Source: Competibacteraceae bacterium UBA3908
GTDB taxonomy: Bacteria > Pseudomonadota > Gammaproteobacteria > Competibacterales > Competibacteraceae
Reading direction: 5' to 3'
NCBI GenBank assembly: GCA_002391525.1
Contig: DGFE01000152.1
Location: 1 to 26,145, forward strand
DNA length: 26,145 nucleotides
Shown here: positions 8,249-17,400 of the stretch, piece after piece
Position numbering within the stretch: position 1 is the first letter of the stretch
How the letters are laid out: every line of letters begins with the position of its first letter
Translations under genes and position numbers: made by a program
Notes under the pieces: model-generated
What the model was told of the DNA's origin: nothing
The model's input: the letters and a program-made list of their open reading frames with translations, nothing else
The model's database searches: none

Positions 8249-8277
8249 TTCAGATGCATTTGATTAGACGGTACAAT
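8249..8277 (+). promoter_or_regulatory. Probable promoter of the LysR regulator
   Basis: TTCAGA (8249-8254) and TACAAT (8272-8277) are spaced by 17 bases and match sigma-70 -35 and -10 boxes at four and five of six positions. Transcription would start near 8284, inside or just before the palindromic operator, which fits autorepression. The divergent promoter of the aldo/keto reductase could not be picked out with confidence. Confidence 0.45.
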
Positions 8278-8281
8278 TCGC

Positions 8282-8306
8282 ATGAACTTATGAGCTCGGT
8301 TCATAA
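8282..8306. promoter_or_regulatory. LysR-type operator (T-N11-A dyad)
   Basis: TTATGAGCTCGGTTCATAA (8288-8306) has perfect six-base arms around a seven-base centre and contains T-N11-A (T8291, A8303), the signature of LysR-family boxes. An overlapping dyad, ATGAAC-N11-GTTCAT, runs 8282-8304. The site abuts the regulator's start codon and lies upstream of the divergent aldo/keto reductase. It is therefore well placed both to repress lysR and to anchor activation of the leftward operon. Confidence 0.6.
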
Positions 8307-9200
8307 ATGCCGCGACAAAGCTTCGACGATCTCCTTGCCTTCCTCGCGGTTGCGCGAGAAGGGAGCTTTACCAGAGCGGCAGCGCAGCTCGGGGTCTCCC
8401 AGTCGGCGCTGAGTCACACCATCCGGGGGTTGGAGGCAAGACTGGGCCTTCGACTCCTGACCCGCACCACGCGCAGCGTCTCCCCCACCGAAGCCGGTGA
8501 ACGCCTGCTCCAGACCGTGGGTCCTCGGTTCGAGGAGATCGAAACCGAGCTGGCGGCCTTGAGTGAACTCCGGGAGAAGCCCGCGGGCACCATTCGCATC
8601 ACGACCGCCGAGCACGCCGCCGACACGGTCCTCTGGCCCAAGTTGGCAAGGTTCCTGCCGGACTATCCGGACATCAAGGTCGAGATCACCGTCGACTATG
8701 GGCTGACCGACATCGTCGCGCAGCGGTATGACGCCGGTGTACGACTGGGCGATGAGGTGGAAAAAGACATGATCGCCGTGCGCATCGGGCCGGACATGCG
8801 CATGGCCGTCGTGGGATCGCCGGCCTGTTTCTCGAAGCGACCGCCGCCGAAGACGCCCAAGGACCTGACGATGCACAACTGCATCAACCTGCGGTTGCCG
8901 ACCCATGGGGGTCTCCTGGTCTGGGATTTTGAGAAGGATGGCCATGTGTTGAACGTGCGTACCGATGGCCAATGGGTGTTCAACAGCAGCGCCGCGATCC
9001 TCAGGGCGGCATTGGCCGGGTTCGGCTTGGCCTTTCTGCCGGACGATATGGTTCAGGAGCATGTCGCCGAAGGGCGTCTCGAGCGTGTGCTCGAGGACTG
9101 GTGTCCGAAGTTTCCGGGCTACCATCTCTATTACCCGAGCCGCCGCCAGTCCTCACCCGCATTCGTCTTGCTGGTCAATGCGCTGCGCCACCACGGTTGA
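8307..9200 (+). CDS. LysR-family transcriptional regulator
   Basis: The 297-residue protein has the N-terminal winged helix-turn-helix (about 6-65; FTRAAAQLGVSQSALSHTI marks the helix-turn-helix), a linker helix, and a two-lobed effector-binding domain from about 92 on. It diverges from the aldo/keto reductase gene and is the obvious regulator of the leftward cluster. The start codon directly follows the palindromic operator. No strong ribosome binding site precedes it (only GAG in GAGCTCGG), so translation may be weak or the start occluded when the operator is bound. The inducer is unknown and is probably a substrate or product of the cluster. Confidence 0.9.
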   Translation: MPRQSFDDLLAFLAVAREGSFTRAAAQLGVSQSALSHTIRGLEARLGLRLLTRTTRSVSPTEAGERLLQTVGPRFEEIETELAALSELREKPAGTIRITTAEHAADTVLWPKLARFLPDYPDIKVEITVDYGLTDIVAQRYDAGVRLGDEVEKDMIAVRIGPDMRMAVVGSPACFSKRPPPKTPKDLTMHNCINLRLPTHGGLLVWDFEKDGHVLNVRTDGQWVFNSSAAILRAALAGFGLAFLPDDMVQEHVAEGRLERVLEDWCPKFPGYHLYYPSRRQSSPAFVLLVNALRHHG

Positions 9201-9527
9201 TCGACATGTGCGGAGCATTTCTGGCCAGACTCGATTCACCGCGTAGCGCGACCGCACGCCCGCTATCGTCAACCCGATGGTATCTTGCAATTCGGCGCTT
9301 TCCTTCATGGAAGCCTGGGGATCCTGCAGGCGGTCATCCACTGGGCCGTGGTGGTCGCCGGGTCGGGCGGCAGCACCGGCGCCGGCCAGCACCCGTTCGA
9401 CGCCGAAATTGGTGGCGCCCGCGGCGATTGCCGACTACGCGAGTCGGCAATACACTGTCTGGAAAGCCGATCACCGTGGTGGATGGCGACGACCGGTTCG
9501 CCAGGCGGCTGGAGTCGAGGGTATTGC
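9201..9527. other. Gene-free spacer before the histidine kinase
   Basis: Open frames exist on both strands, but none has a convincing start or recognisable protein. The kinase frame itself extends back to 9285 without any PAS-like sequence. The only clear element is the hairpin at 9427-9451. This stretch is probably the seam between the acquired LysR cluster and the downstream genes. Confidence 0.4.
9427..9451. promoter_or_regulatory. Perfect 10-bp inverted repeat upstream of hybrid kinase
   Basis: ATTGCCGACT (9427-9436) and AGTCGGCAAT (9442-9451) pair perfectly around the five-base loop ACGCG. No T-run follows, so a simple terminator is unlikely. It may be a regulator binding site or an RNA hairpin in the kinase leader, 76 bases before the kinase start. 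Confidence 0.5.
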
Positions 9528-11252
9528 ATGGGTGAATCGCCGAATAATTCATTGACGGATTTGACCGGTCTATCCACCGCCGAACTGGGCGCGTTGACGT
9601 TGGCCAGTCTCGATCACCTGCACGAGGCCATCAGCATCTTCGACCGGGGACTGCGGTTGCTGGTCTGGAACCGCCGTTTCGTCGAACTGCTGGATTTTCC
9701 GCCCGACATGATGCGGGTCGGCCTGCCGTTCGCCGAGGTGATCGGCTACAACGCCCGGCGCGGCGAGTACGGTCCCGGCGATCCCGAGGTGCAAGTGGCG
9801 GAACGGGTGCTGCTGGCCCGGCGATTCCAGAGCCATTGCTTCGAGCGGACCCGCCCCAACGGCACGGTGCTGGAAATCCGCGGCCAGCCCATCGCCGGCG
9901 GCGGGTTCATCACGGTCTACGAGGATATCACCGAACGCAAGCGCGCCGAGGCGGAACTGCGGGAGAGTCACGAGCAGCTGGAGACGCGGGTCCGCGAGCG
10001 CACCGCCGCGCTGCTGGCGCTCAACGCGCAACTGATTCAGGAGATCGAAGAGCGCAAGCAGGCGCAGATGGCGCTCAATCAGGCCCAGAAACTGAAGGCG
10101 GTCGGCCAGCTCACCGGCGGCATCGCCCACGACTTCAACAATCTGCTGACCGTCATCCTGGGCAATCTGGCCACGCTGGAGGAGGGCGTACGGGAACGCC
10201 CGGAACTGCACCGGGCCGCGCGCGCCGCGATGAACGCCGCCCGGCGCGGCGCCGATCTCACCCGCCGGCTGCTGGCGTTTTCCCGTCAGCAGCCCTTGCA
10301 GCCGCGTCTGCTGTCGCCCTGGCAGCAGTTGCGGGAAATCGCCGAACTGCTCAAGCGCACGCTCGGCGCCAACATCGAACTGGAAACCGTGGTCGACGAC
10401 ACGGTCTGGCCGATCCGGGTCGATCCGGGCCAGTTGACCAACGCCGTGCTCAACCTGGCGATCAACGCCCGCGACGCCATGCCCGGCGGTGGCCGGCTGC
10501 GGATCGAGGCCGGCAACGTCACCTTCGCCGCCGAGTATGCCGCCCGTCATCCCGATGTCGCACCCGGCGACTACGTGCGGCTGGCGGTCGGCGATACCGG
10601 TTCCGGCATGGCGCCGGAGGTGCTCGAACGGGCCTTCGAGCCGTTCTTCACCACCAAGGAACTCGGCGCCGGCACGGGGCTGGGGTTGAGCATGGTGTAC
10701 GGTTTTGTCCAGCAATCCGGCGGCCATGTCCGCATCCACAGTCAGGTCGGGAGCGGGACCACGGTGGAATTGTACCTGCCCCGGCATGTGGTCAGGGGAA
10801 AGGAACAGAAGGTCGATCCGACCGCCGCGACGGTGCTGGACGAGAGTCATCTGCGCGGACGGGAAACGATTCTGTTGGTGGAGGATGACCCCGACATCCG
10901 CGACTTCGTGGCCCGAACCCTGGCCGATTTCGGCTACGCCGTGCGCGAGGCCGGCAACGGTCGGGAGGCGCTGGCGCGGCTGGCCACGGAGGCGCCGCTG
11001 GATTTGCTGCTGAGCGACATGACCATGCCGGGAGGCGTCAGCGGTCATGATCTGGTCGTCGAGGCTCGCCGCCGGCAGCCCACGCTCAAGGTGCTGTGCA
11101 TGTCCGGCTATTCCGACCAGGCGGTCGCGAGTCTGCTGCCCACCGAATACGCGCTGCTGGAAAAACCCTTTTTGAAACTCGATCTGGTCCGGGCGGTGCG
11201 GCTGACGCTGGATCGGCCCGTCGCACCGCTCGAAGACGGGGCGGCGGGATAG
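9528..11252 (+). CDS. Hybrid sensor histidine kinase with PAS and receiver domains
   Basis: The start at 9528 is chosen because GAGG lies eight bases upstream and the PAS domain begins soon after; the frame is open further back without homology. Order in the 574 residues: PAS domain (about 25-138, ending ITERKRAE), coiled coil (138-188), dimerisation and phosphoacceptor helix with His201 (GGIAHDFNNLL), ATPase domain with N box (NAVLNLAINARDAM, 305-318), G1 DTGSG (356-360) and G2 GTGLGL (382-387), then a receiver (446-562) with Asp452/Asp453, phosphoacceptor Asp497, Ser526 and Lys546. There is no membrane segment, so it should sense a cytoplasmic signal or a PAS-bound ligand. No output regulator is adjacent, so the partner is unknown. 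This kinase type often passes phosphate through its own receiver to a separate protein. Confidence 0.92.
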   Translation: MGESPNNSLTDLTGLSTAELGALTLASLDHLHEAISIFDRGLRLLVWNRRFVELLDFPPDMMRVGLPFAEVIGYNARRGEYGPGDPEVQVAERVLLARRFQSHCFERTRPNGTVLEIRGQPIAGGGFITVYEDITERKRAEAELRESHEQLETRVRERTAALLALNAQLIQEIEERKQAQMALNQAQKLKAVGQLTGGIAHDFNNLLTVILGNLATLEEGVRERPELHRAARAAMNAARRGADLTRRLLAFSRQQPLQPRLLSPWQQLREIAELLKRTLGANIELETVVDDTVWPIRVDPGQLTNAVLNLAINARDAMPGGGRLRIEAGNVTFAAEYAARHPDVAPGDYVRLAVGDTGSGMAPEVLERAFEPFFTTKELGAGTGLGLSMVYGFVQQSGGHVRIHSQVGSGTTVELYLPRHVVRGKEQKVDPTAATVLDESHLRGRETILLVEDDPDIRDFVARTLADFGYAVREAGNGREALARLATEAPLDLLLSDMTMPGGVSGHDLVVEARRRQPTLKVLCMSGYSDQAVASLLPTEYALLEKPFLKLDLVRAVRLTLDRPVAPLEDGAAG

Positions 11253-11254
11253 CG

Positions 11255-11770
11255 TTGGACGGGAAGCCGCGGCCGGACGACGAGCGGGATCGGCACTGGA
11301 TGCGCCGGGCATTGGAACTGGCGCGCCGGGCGGCGGCCAGCGGCGAGGTGCCGGTCGGGGCGGTGCTGGTGCGCGGCGACGAGATCATCGGCGCGGGCTG
11401 GAATCGGCCGATTGGCGCTTGCGATCCGACCGCGCACGCCGAAGTGACGGCGCTGCGGGCGGCGGCGGCTCGAACCGGCAATTACCGCCTGGTCGACAGC
11501 ACGCTGTACGTGACGCTGGAACCCTGTCCGATGTGCGCCGGCGCCATCGTGCACGCGCGGGTAACGCGGGTGGTGTTCGGCGCCGCCGATCCGCGCGCCG
11601 GTGCGGCGGGCACGGTGTTCGACCTGCTGCAATCCACGGCGCTCAATCATCGCGCCGAAGTCACGGGCGGGGTTCTGGCGGGGGAGTGCGGCGCCTTGCT
11701 GCGAGGGTTTTTTCGCGCCCGCCGTCTCAAACCGGCTGCCGGCGCGGAAGCCGCGTTCAACGCTGATTGA
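11255..11770 (+). CDS. tadA: tRNA-specific adenosine deaminase
   Basis: The product deaminates A34 to inosine in the anticodon of tRNA-Arg(ACG), letting one tRNA read several codons. The zinc and catalytic motifs are intact: His61 and Glu63 in PTAHAE, and Cys91 and Cys94 in EPCPMCAG. The sequence follows E. coli TadA closely (for example GWNRPIG, NYRLVDSTLYVTLEPC). Start choice: family members have residues like HEYWMRHAL here, so the ATG at 11300 would cut them; the TTG at 11255, two bases after the kinase stop, gives a normal length of 171 residues. It is probably co-transcribed with the kinase. Its 3' end overlaps the convergent gene by 14 bases. Confidence 0.93.
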   Translation: MDGKPRPDDERDRHWMRRALELARRAAASGEVPVGAVLVRGDEIIGAGWNRPIGACDPTAHAEVTALRAAAARTGNYRLVDSTLYVTLEPCPMCAGAIVHARVTRVVFGAADPRAGAAGTVFDLLQSTALNHRAEVTGGVLAGECGALLRGFFRARRLKPAAGAEAAFNAD

Positions 11771-12746
11771 AGCCGCTTTCGTTATATTGCTGTTGCCACC
11801 AGGGCTGCCGCGCTTGCGGCGGCGCCTCGGGGGGAAAGTCGAATTGCTCCCGTATCCGCTCGGCTTGCTCGACTTCCTGGCGCTGCCGCGCCTCCAGCAG
11901 CGCTTGCCGCTGTTCCTGTTCCCGCTGTCTGGCCAGGCGGGCTTCCCGCCGTAGATTCAGCAGGACCTCGTTTCTGGGAGCCGCACGCAGCCCGCGGTTG
12001 ATGTAGGCCAGACTTTCGTCCGTGCGGTTCTGCAGCAGGCTTTGTCTCGCGATGTCCTGATAGTACGCGGCGATGCGCTGAATGCCGTCGAGAGCGGCCG
12101 GATTGTTGGGCTCCAGTTCCAGTACGCGCTGATACGAACGCAGGGCGTTGCCGCTGGCGGGAGCGGTGAGCCGGCGGTTTTCCATTTGCTGCTGGGCCTC
12201 GGCGAGCAATTGCTCGATTTCCGCCGGCGGCGTCGAAGGTGGAGCGTCTTCGGTGGGCGTTTCGGCCAGCGGCGCGGCGGGGTCGGTCTGGCCGTCCGCC
12301 GGGGCGGCGGCCTGTTGTTCGGGGGCGATTGGCGGCGCATTCGGATCGCCGGGGATTTCCGTTGCGGGCGGCGTGGCGGCGGTGGCGTCGTCAGCCGGCG
12401 CGGACGGCGGCCCGGCAAGGATGGACGGAGCGTTCGCGGGCGATTGAGGCGGGGTTTCGGGCGGTTTGGCCGTCGGAACCGGTGGCGGTGCGGTCGCGGA
12501 AAGAGGTCTGGCCGAGGACGTGTCGCCAACGTTCTTGAGCATTTGCGACACGTCTTGCATGACCACGATTTGCCAGAGAAAAAACAGGCCCGTCGCGCAG
12601 GCGACCGCCACGGCGCCCAGATAGAGCGCGAAGTGCTTGAGCCATTGGATAAAGGCGGCTCCGCTGGGCTTCGGCCCGGAATCCGAAGCCTGGCCGACGG
12701 GGTTGTCAGGTGGATAGTGAGCGGGAATATGGGGTGCTTGTCTCAT
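11757..12746 (-). CDS. Membrane-anchored TPR-like protein with Pro/Ala-rich linker
   Basis: The 329-residue protein has a short proline-rich N-terminus, one membrane helix (about 38-64), a long Pro/Ala-rich low-complexity linker (about 80-185) and a C-terminal helical region with TPR-like repeats (about 200-285, including NALRSYQRVLELEPNNPAAL and SLAYINRGLRAAP). It ends in a charged coiled segment and a Gln/Trp-rich tail. With a short cytoplasmic N-terminus, the TPR part would face the periplasm. Similar architectures occur in gammaproteobacterial proteins of unknown function and at the C-terminus of some membrane kinases, but no kinase domain is present. The start at 12746 is preferred over the longer frame because it leads straight to the membrane helix; the ribosome binding site is weak. 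Confidence 0.65.
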   Translation of the reverse strand: MRQAPHIPAHYPPDNPVGQASDSGPKPSGAAFIQWLKHFALYLGAVAVACATGLFFLWQIVVMQDVSQMLKNVGDTSSARPLSATAPPPVPTAKPPETPPQSPANAPSILAGPPSAPADDATAATPPATEIPGDPNAPPIAPEQQAAAPADGQTDPAAPLAETPTEDAPPSTPPAEIEQLLAEAQQQMENRRLTAPASGNALRSYQRVLELEPNNPAALDGIQRIAAYYQDIARQSLLQNRTDESLAYINRGLRAAPRNEVLLNLRREARLARQREQEQRQALLEARQRQEVEQAERIREQFDFPPEAPPQARQPWWQQQYNESGFNQR

Positions 12747-12823
12747 TGCATCAGCGCGGCGGGTGAATAAATGTGGGTCCAGCGTCCCTGGCTGGCAAAC
12801 GACCGGCGGAGACTCCAGAGGGA

Positions 12824-12851
12824 TTGGCAAAACCTTGCGATACTATAAAAT
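12824..12851 (+). promoter_or_regulatory. Probable promoter of tRNA-Ser
   Basis: TTGGCA (12824-12829) and TAAAAT (12846-12851) are spaced by 16 bases in an AT-rich pocket (12841-12858), unusual in this GC-rich DNA. The tRNA begins 37 bases after the -10 box, allowing a short 5' leader for RNase P. Alternative -10 registers such as TATAAA at 12844 are possible. Confidence 0.4.
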
Positions 12852-12888
12852 ATAAAACTCTTCCGCGTTCGCTCCAAGCGATTCTCCC

Positions 12889-12981
12889 GGAGAGGTACCG
12901 AAGCGGTCATAACGGCGCCGACTCGAAATCGGATGGGGGTCTAACCGCCCCACGTGGGTTCGAATCCCACCCTCTCCGCCA
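12889..12981 (+). tRNA. tRNA-Ser (anticodon CGA)
   Basis: The acceptor arms GGAGAGG (12889-12895) and CCTCTCC (12971-12977) pair fully, followed by discriminator G and an encoded CCA. The anticodon loop CTCGAAA gives anticodon CGA, reading UCG. A long variable arm (GGGGGTCTAACCGCCCC region) and the T-loop GTTCGAATC confirm a class II serine tRNA of 93 bases. The codon it reads, TCG, is favoured in GC-rich genomes. tRNA 3' ends are common integration sites, but no repeat of this 3' end was seen in the window. Confidence 0.95.
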
Positions 12982-13282
12982 AATCAGCGGGTTATGCTCC
13001 CCGCAGCCACGGCTCCTGTCGGAAATCCCGCGGTTGCCTTCCATGGCTTCAGCGTAGCCGCATTCGTGGCGATGTGTAAATGCATGTCGATCCGATGCCG
13101 GCGGCGGTGCGCGCCATGCCTGATCGTTCGTCCTGGTTTAGAGACAGGTTCCAGCCGGCTCCAGAGCCACATCGGGGACTGTTGGGAATCGCCGGTAACG
13201 TTTTGTCGTCCGAACGGTCTTTTGTAGGCAGTGATCCGGTTCTTCGGTCAATTGCCGGCGTTGCCACAGGTGGATTTCAAAC
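12982..13282. other. Gene-free spacer between tRNA-Ser and RND adaptor gene
   Basis: No convincing gene or RNA is visible. A small GCGGG/CCCGC hairpin just after the tRNA (12986-13003) lacks a T-run. The promoter of the efflux operon presumably lies here but cannot be identified with confidence. Confidence 0.4.
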
Positions 13283-14392
13283 ATGCGCCTTCTTCCTCAA
13301 CTGGGTATCGTCGCCCTGTTGGCCGCGCTGGCGGTCGGCGGCTGGTTGTGGGCCGCCGGCGGCGAACGTGGCGGCGACGGGGCGCAGCAGCCACGCCAGC
13401 AGAGCGGTCCCGTGGCGGTCGAGACTGCCGTCGCACGGCTCGGTGCGGTGACCGAAACGGTGACGGCGGTCGGTGCCACCCGCGCCGCCAGTTCGGTCAG
13501 GATCGTACCCAGCACCTCCGGCCTGGTCACCCGGATCGCCTTCGCGGCGGGACAGCGGGTCCAGGCCGGCGCGCTGCTGGTCGAACTCGACAGCGCCAGC
13601 GAACGGGCGGCGGTGCGCGAGGCCGAGAGCGAACTGGCCAATCTGCGCGCCCAGATGGCGCGCGCCGAATCGCTGCGCGCCCGCAAGCTGCTGTCGGCAG
13701 CCGATCTGGACGAACTGCGCGCCAAGCTCGGCATGGCCGAGGCCCGGCTGGAGGCCGCCCGCGGCCAGTTGCAAAAGCGTAGCGTCCGGGCGCCCTTTGG
13801 CGGGGTGGTGGGGCTGCGCAACGTCGATCTCGGCGGTTACGTCGATTCCAGCACCGTGCTGACCACGCTCGACGATCTGGAAACCGTCGAACTGGAATTC
13901 AGGATTCCGGAACGATACTTCAGCGCGGTCAAAACCGGTCAGCCGGTGGCCGCCACCAGCGTCGCCTTTCCAGGCCGGACCTTCGCCGGCGCGGTGCGCG
14001 AGGTGGATACCCGCATCGACCCCGCCACCCGCGCGTTCCGGGTTCGGGCCGAACTGCCCAATCCCGACGCGGCGTTGCCGGACGGCCTGTTCATGGCGGT
14101 CGGGTTGGTCATCGCCGAGCGCGATAATGCGATATTGGTGCCCGAGGAGGCCATCATCCGCGAGGGCGGTCAGAGCTACGTTTACGTGGTCGGCGAGGGT
14201 ATCGCGGCGAAGACGGCCATCACCACCGGCCAGCGGCGCGACGCGGCGGTCGAGGTGCTGGCCGGACTGGCGCCGGGCAGCGAGGTGGTGACCAAGGGTC
14301 ACCAGTCGTTGCGCGACCGGTCGCCGGTGCGAGCGGTCGAAACGCGAGCGGCCGACCCGGAGCGGGGCGACCGCGCCCGGCAACCCTCCTGA
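13283..14392 (+). CDS. RND efflux periplasmic adaptor subunit
   Basis: This 369-residue membrane-fusion protein links an RND pump to an outer-membrane channel. It has an N-terminal membrane anchor (about 6-25, no lipobox Cys), a barrel-sandwich first half (VRIVPSTSGLVTRIAFAAGQ, 73-92), a short alpha-hairpin (about 105-165, with SERAAVREAESELANLRAQM), the returning lipoyl half (VRAPFGGVVGLRNVDLGGYV), a beta-barrel and a membrane-proximal domain. The short hairpin resembles the MexH/VexC-type adaptor group. It is 17 bases upstream of the permease gene and clearly in one operon with it. No outer-membrane factor gene is present, so a channel encoded elsewhere must be used. Confidence 0.92.
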   Translation: MRLLPQLGIVALLAALAVGGWLWAAGGERGGDGAQQPRQQSGPVAVETAVARLGAVTETVTAVGATRAASSVRIVPSTSGLVTRIAFAAGQRVQAGALLVELDSASERAAVREAESELANLRAQMARAESLRARKLLSAADLDELRAKLGMAEARLEAARGQLQKRSVRAPFGGVVGLRNVDLGGYVDSSTVLTTLDDLETVELEFRIPERYFSAVKTGQPVAATSVAFPGRTFAGAVREVDTRIDPATRAFRVRAELPNPDAALPDGLFMAVGLVIAERDNAILVPEEAIIREGGQSYVYVVGEGIAAKTAITTGQRRDAAVEVLAGLAPGSEVVTKGHQSLRDRSPVRAVETRAADPERGDRARQPS

Positions 14393-14409
14393 CCGGTCCG
14401 GCGGCCGCC

Positions 14410-17400
14410 ATGTTCATCTCCGACCTGTTCATCCAGCGGCCGGTATTCGCCATCGTGGTCAGCGCGCTGATCGTGGTCGGCGGCGCGATGGCCTTGCGCC
14501 AGCTGCCGGTGCGCGAATTGCCGGATGTCGATGCCTCGGTCATCACCGTCACCACCCGTTACACCGGCGCCGCGCCGGCGATCATCGATACCGAGATCAC
14601 CGAAGTCATCGAGGGCGCGGTCGCCCGGGTCGATGGGGTCCGACGCATCGAATCCAACTCCCGCGAGGGGATCGGTCAGACCCGGATCACCTTCGTCGCC
14701 GGCAAGGACATCGACAGCGCCGCCGCCGACGTGCGCGACGTGGTCGGGTCGGTGATCAACCGCCTGCCGGAGGAGGCCGACGCGCCGCAGGTGGTCAAGG
14801 CCGACAGCGACAGCCAGCCCGTGCTGCGGATTTCGCTGACCAGCGACCGCCTGTCCGGGGTGGAACTGACCGATCTGGCGGAACGGGTGGTGGTGGATCG
14901 GCTGGCCACGGTCGGCGGGGTGGGGGAGGTGAGCGTGTTCGGCGCCCGCCGCCAGGCCATCCGGGTCTGGCTGGACAACGAGGCGCTGGCGGCGCGCGGG
15001 CTGACCACCGCCGACGTCGAGGCCGCCCTGCGCCGGGCCAACGTGGAATTGCCGTCCGGCAACCTGGAGTCCGACAACCGCCAGTTGGTGGTGCGGGTCG
15101 ATAGTCGGCTGCAGGAAATCCAGGCGTTCCGCGATCTGACCATCGCCCAGCGCGACGGCTATCCAATCCGGCTGTTCGAGGTGGCGCGGGTGGAGCCGGG
15201 CGTCGAGGACGACCGCTCGCTGGTGCGCACCAACGGCCGGAATTCGGTCACCCTGGGCGTGATCCGCCAGTCCAGGGCCAATACCCTGGCGGTCTCGGCG
15301 GGGGTGCGGGCCGAGCTGGAGCGCATCCGCCCGCAACTGCCCGCGACGGTGCAAATGACCGTGGCCACCGACGACGCGCTGTTCATCCGGGCCAGCATCG
15401 TCGAAGTGGTGACGACGCTGTTGCTGGCGGTCGGCGTGGTGGTGCTGGTGATCTTCGCCTTCCTCTACTCGGTCCGGGCGACCCTGATTCCGGCGCTGAC
15501 CATTCCGGTGGCGATCATCGGTTCCTTCATGCTGCTGGCGGCGCTGGACTTTTCGATCAATCTGCTGACGCTGCTGGCGCTGATCCTGGCCATCGGCCTG
15601 GTGGTGGACGACGCCATCGTGGTGTTGGAGAACGCCCAGCGCCGGGTGGATCACGGCGAGCCGCCGCTGGTGGCGGCCTGGCGCGGCACGCGGCAGGTCA
15701 CCTTCGCCGTGCTGGCCACCAGCGCGGTGCTGATCGCGGTCTACGTACCGCTGTCCATGCTCGGCGGCGAGATTGGCCGGCTGTTCCGGGAATTCGGACT
15801 GGTGCTGGCGGCGGCCATCGTGATTTCCACCCTGGTAGCGCTGTCGCTGACGCCGATGCTGTGCGCGCAACTGCTGGGCCGCACCGGGCCGCCGAACCGG
15901 CTGATGCGGCTGGCGGAACGGTCCTTCGCGGCGCTGGAACGCGGCTATCGGGCCGCGCTGAACGGAGCGCTGGCCATGCCGCTGGTGGTGTTGGCCAGCG
16001 CCGGTCTGGCCAGCGCCGCCGCCTTGCTGCTGTATCGCGAGCTGCCGCGGGAACTGGTGCCGAACGAGGATCGCGGCGTGTTCTTCATCACCGCCACCGC
16101 GCCCGAAGGCGCCACGCTGGCCTTCACCGACGCCGGCGTCCGCAAGATCGAGCAGGCGTTGCAGCCGCTGTTCGACAACGGCGAAGCCCAGCGACTGGTG
16201 GCCAACGTTGGTCGGGGCGGCAACCGCAATCAGGCGTTTCTGGTGGTCGGCCTCACCGACTGGAGCGAGCGCCGGCGCAGCCAGCGGACCATCGTCGATG
16301 CCGTCCGCGGCGATCTGCGCGATATTCCCGATCTGCGGGCCACGCCCAACAGCCGTTCCAGCCTGAGCCGCAACGCCGGTTCGCAGACGGTGCAGTTCGT
16401 GGTCGGCGGGCCGGATTACCAGACGGTGGTGGCCTGGAGCGAGGCGGTTATGGCGCGCGCCCGCGACAATCCGGGGTTGACCGCCCTCGACAGCGACTAC
16501 GAGGCCAGCCAGCCCACCCTGCGGGTCGAGATCGACCGGAGCCTGGCCGACGAACTGGGCGTTCCGGTCGAGCGCATCGCCGCGACCCTGCAAACCCTGC
16601 TGGCCTCGCGCGAGGTGACCACCTACATCGACCGGGGCCGCGAGTACGCCGTGCTGGTGCAGGCCCAGGACGCCGACCGGCGCCAGCCGTCCGACCTGCA
16701 CGGCGTGTTCGTGCGCGCCGACCGCAGCGGCGAACTGGCGCCGCTGAGCGCCGTGGTCGAGCTGCGCGAGGAGTCCTCGGCCCTGGCGCTGCGCCGCTTC
16801 GACCGGCTGCCGTCGGTGACGGTCGAGGCTACCCTGGTCGGAGATTACGATCTGGGCCGGGCCATCGCCGATTTCGAGCGCATCGCCGCCGCGGAACTGC
16901 CGGTCGAGGCGCGCACCTCGTTTGCCGGCGCCGCCGAACTGTTCCTGGAGACCTCAGGCAGTCTGTACTTCACCTTCGGCTTCGCCCTGCTGATCGTGTT
17001 CCTGGTGCTGGCGGCCCAGTTCGAGAGCTTCGTCCACCCCTTCATCATTCTGCTGACCGTGCCGATTGGCGTGACCGGGGCGTTGCTGGCGCTGCTGCTC
17101 ACCGGCCAGTCGCTCAACCTCTACAGCCAGATCGGCGGCGTGCTGCTGATCGGGCTGATGGCCAAGAACGGGATTTTGATCGTGGAGTTCGCCAACCAGC
17201 TGCGGGCGCAAGGGCTGGAGGTGCGCGCCGCCGTGCTGGCCGGCGCCAGCCAGCGGCTGCGGCCGATTTTGATGACGGTGCTGTCCACCGTGCTGGGCGC
17301 GCTGCCCCTGGCGCTGGCCACCGGCGCCGGCGCCGAGAGCCGGATCGCCATCGGCGTGGTGGTGATCGGCGGTTTGCTGCTCTCGACTGCGCTGACGCTG

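Noticed and set aside
9201..9527. Possible small gene or N-terminal extension of the kinase (frame open from 9285)
   Set aside because: The extension lacks PAS or membrane character and is composed of shadow-like sequence; the ATG at 9528 has a good ribosome binding site.
9570..11312. A 580-codon minus-strand frame opposite the hybrid kinase
   Set aside because: Antisense to well-marked PAS, kinase and receiver domains; no motif of its own.
12889..12981. tRNA-Ser as an integration site for a genomic island
   Set aside because: No integrase gene and no direct repeat of the tRNA 3' end were found in the window, so there is no support for an att site.
14299..16701. An 800-codon minus-strand frame opposite the RND permease
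   Set aside because: The composition is low-complexity His/Gln/Arg and no domain is seen. The plus-strand permease is complete.
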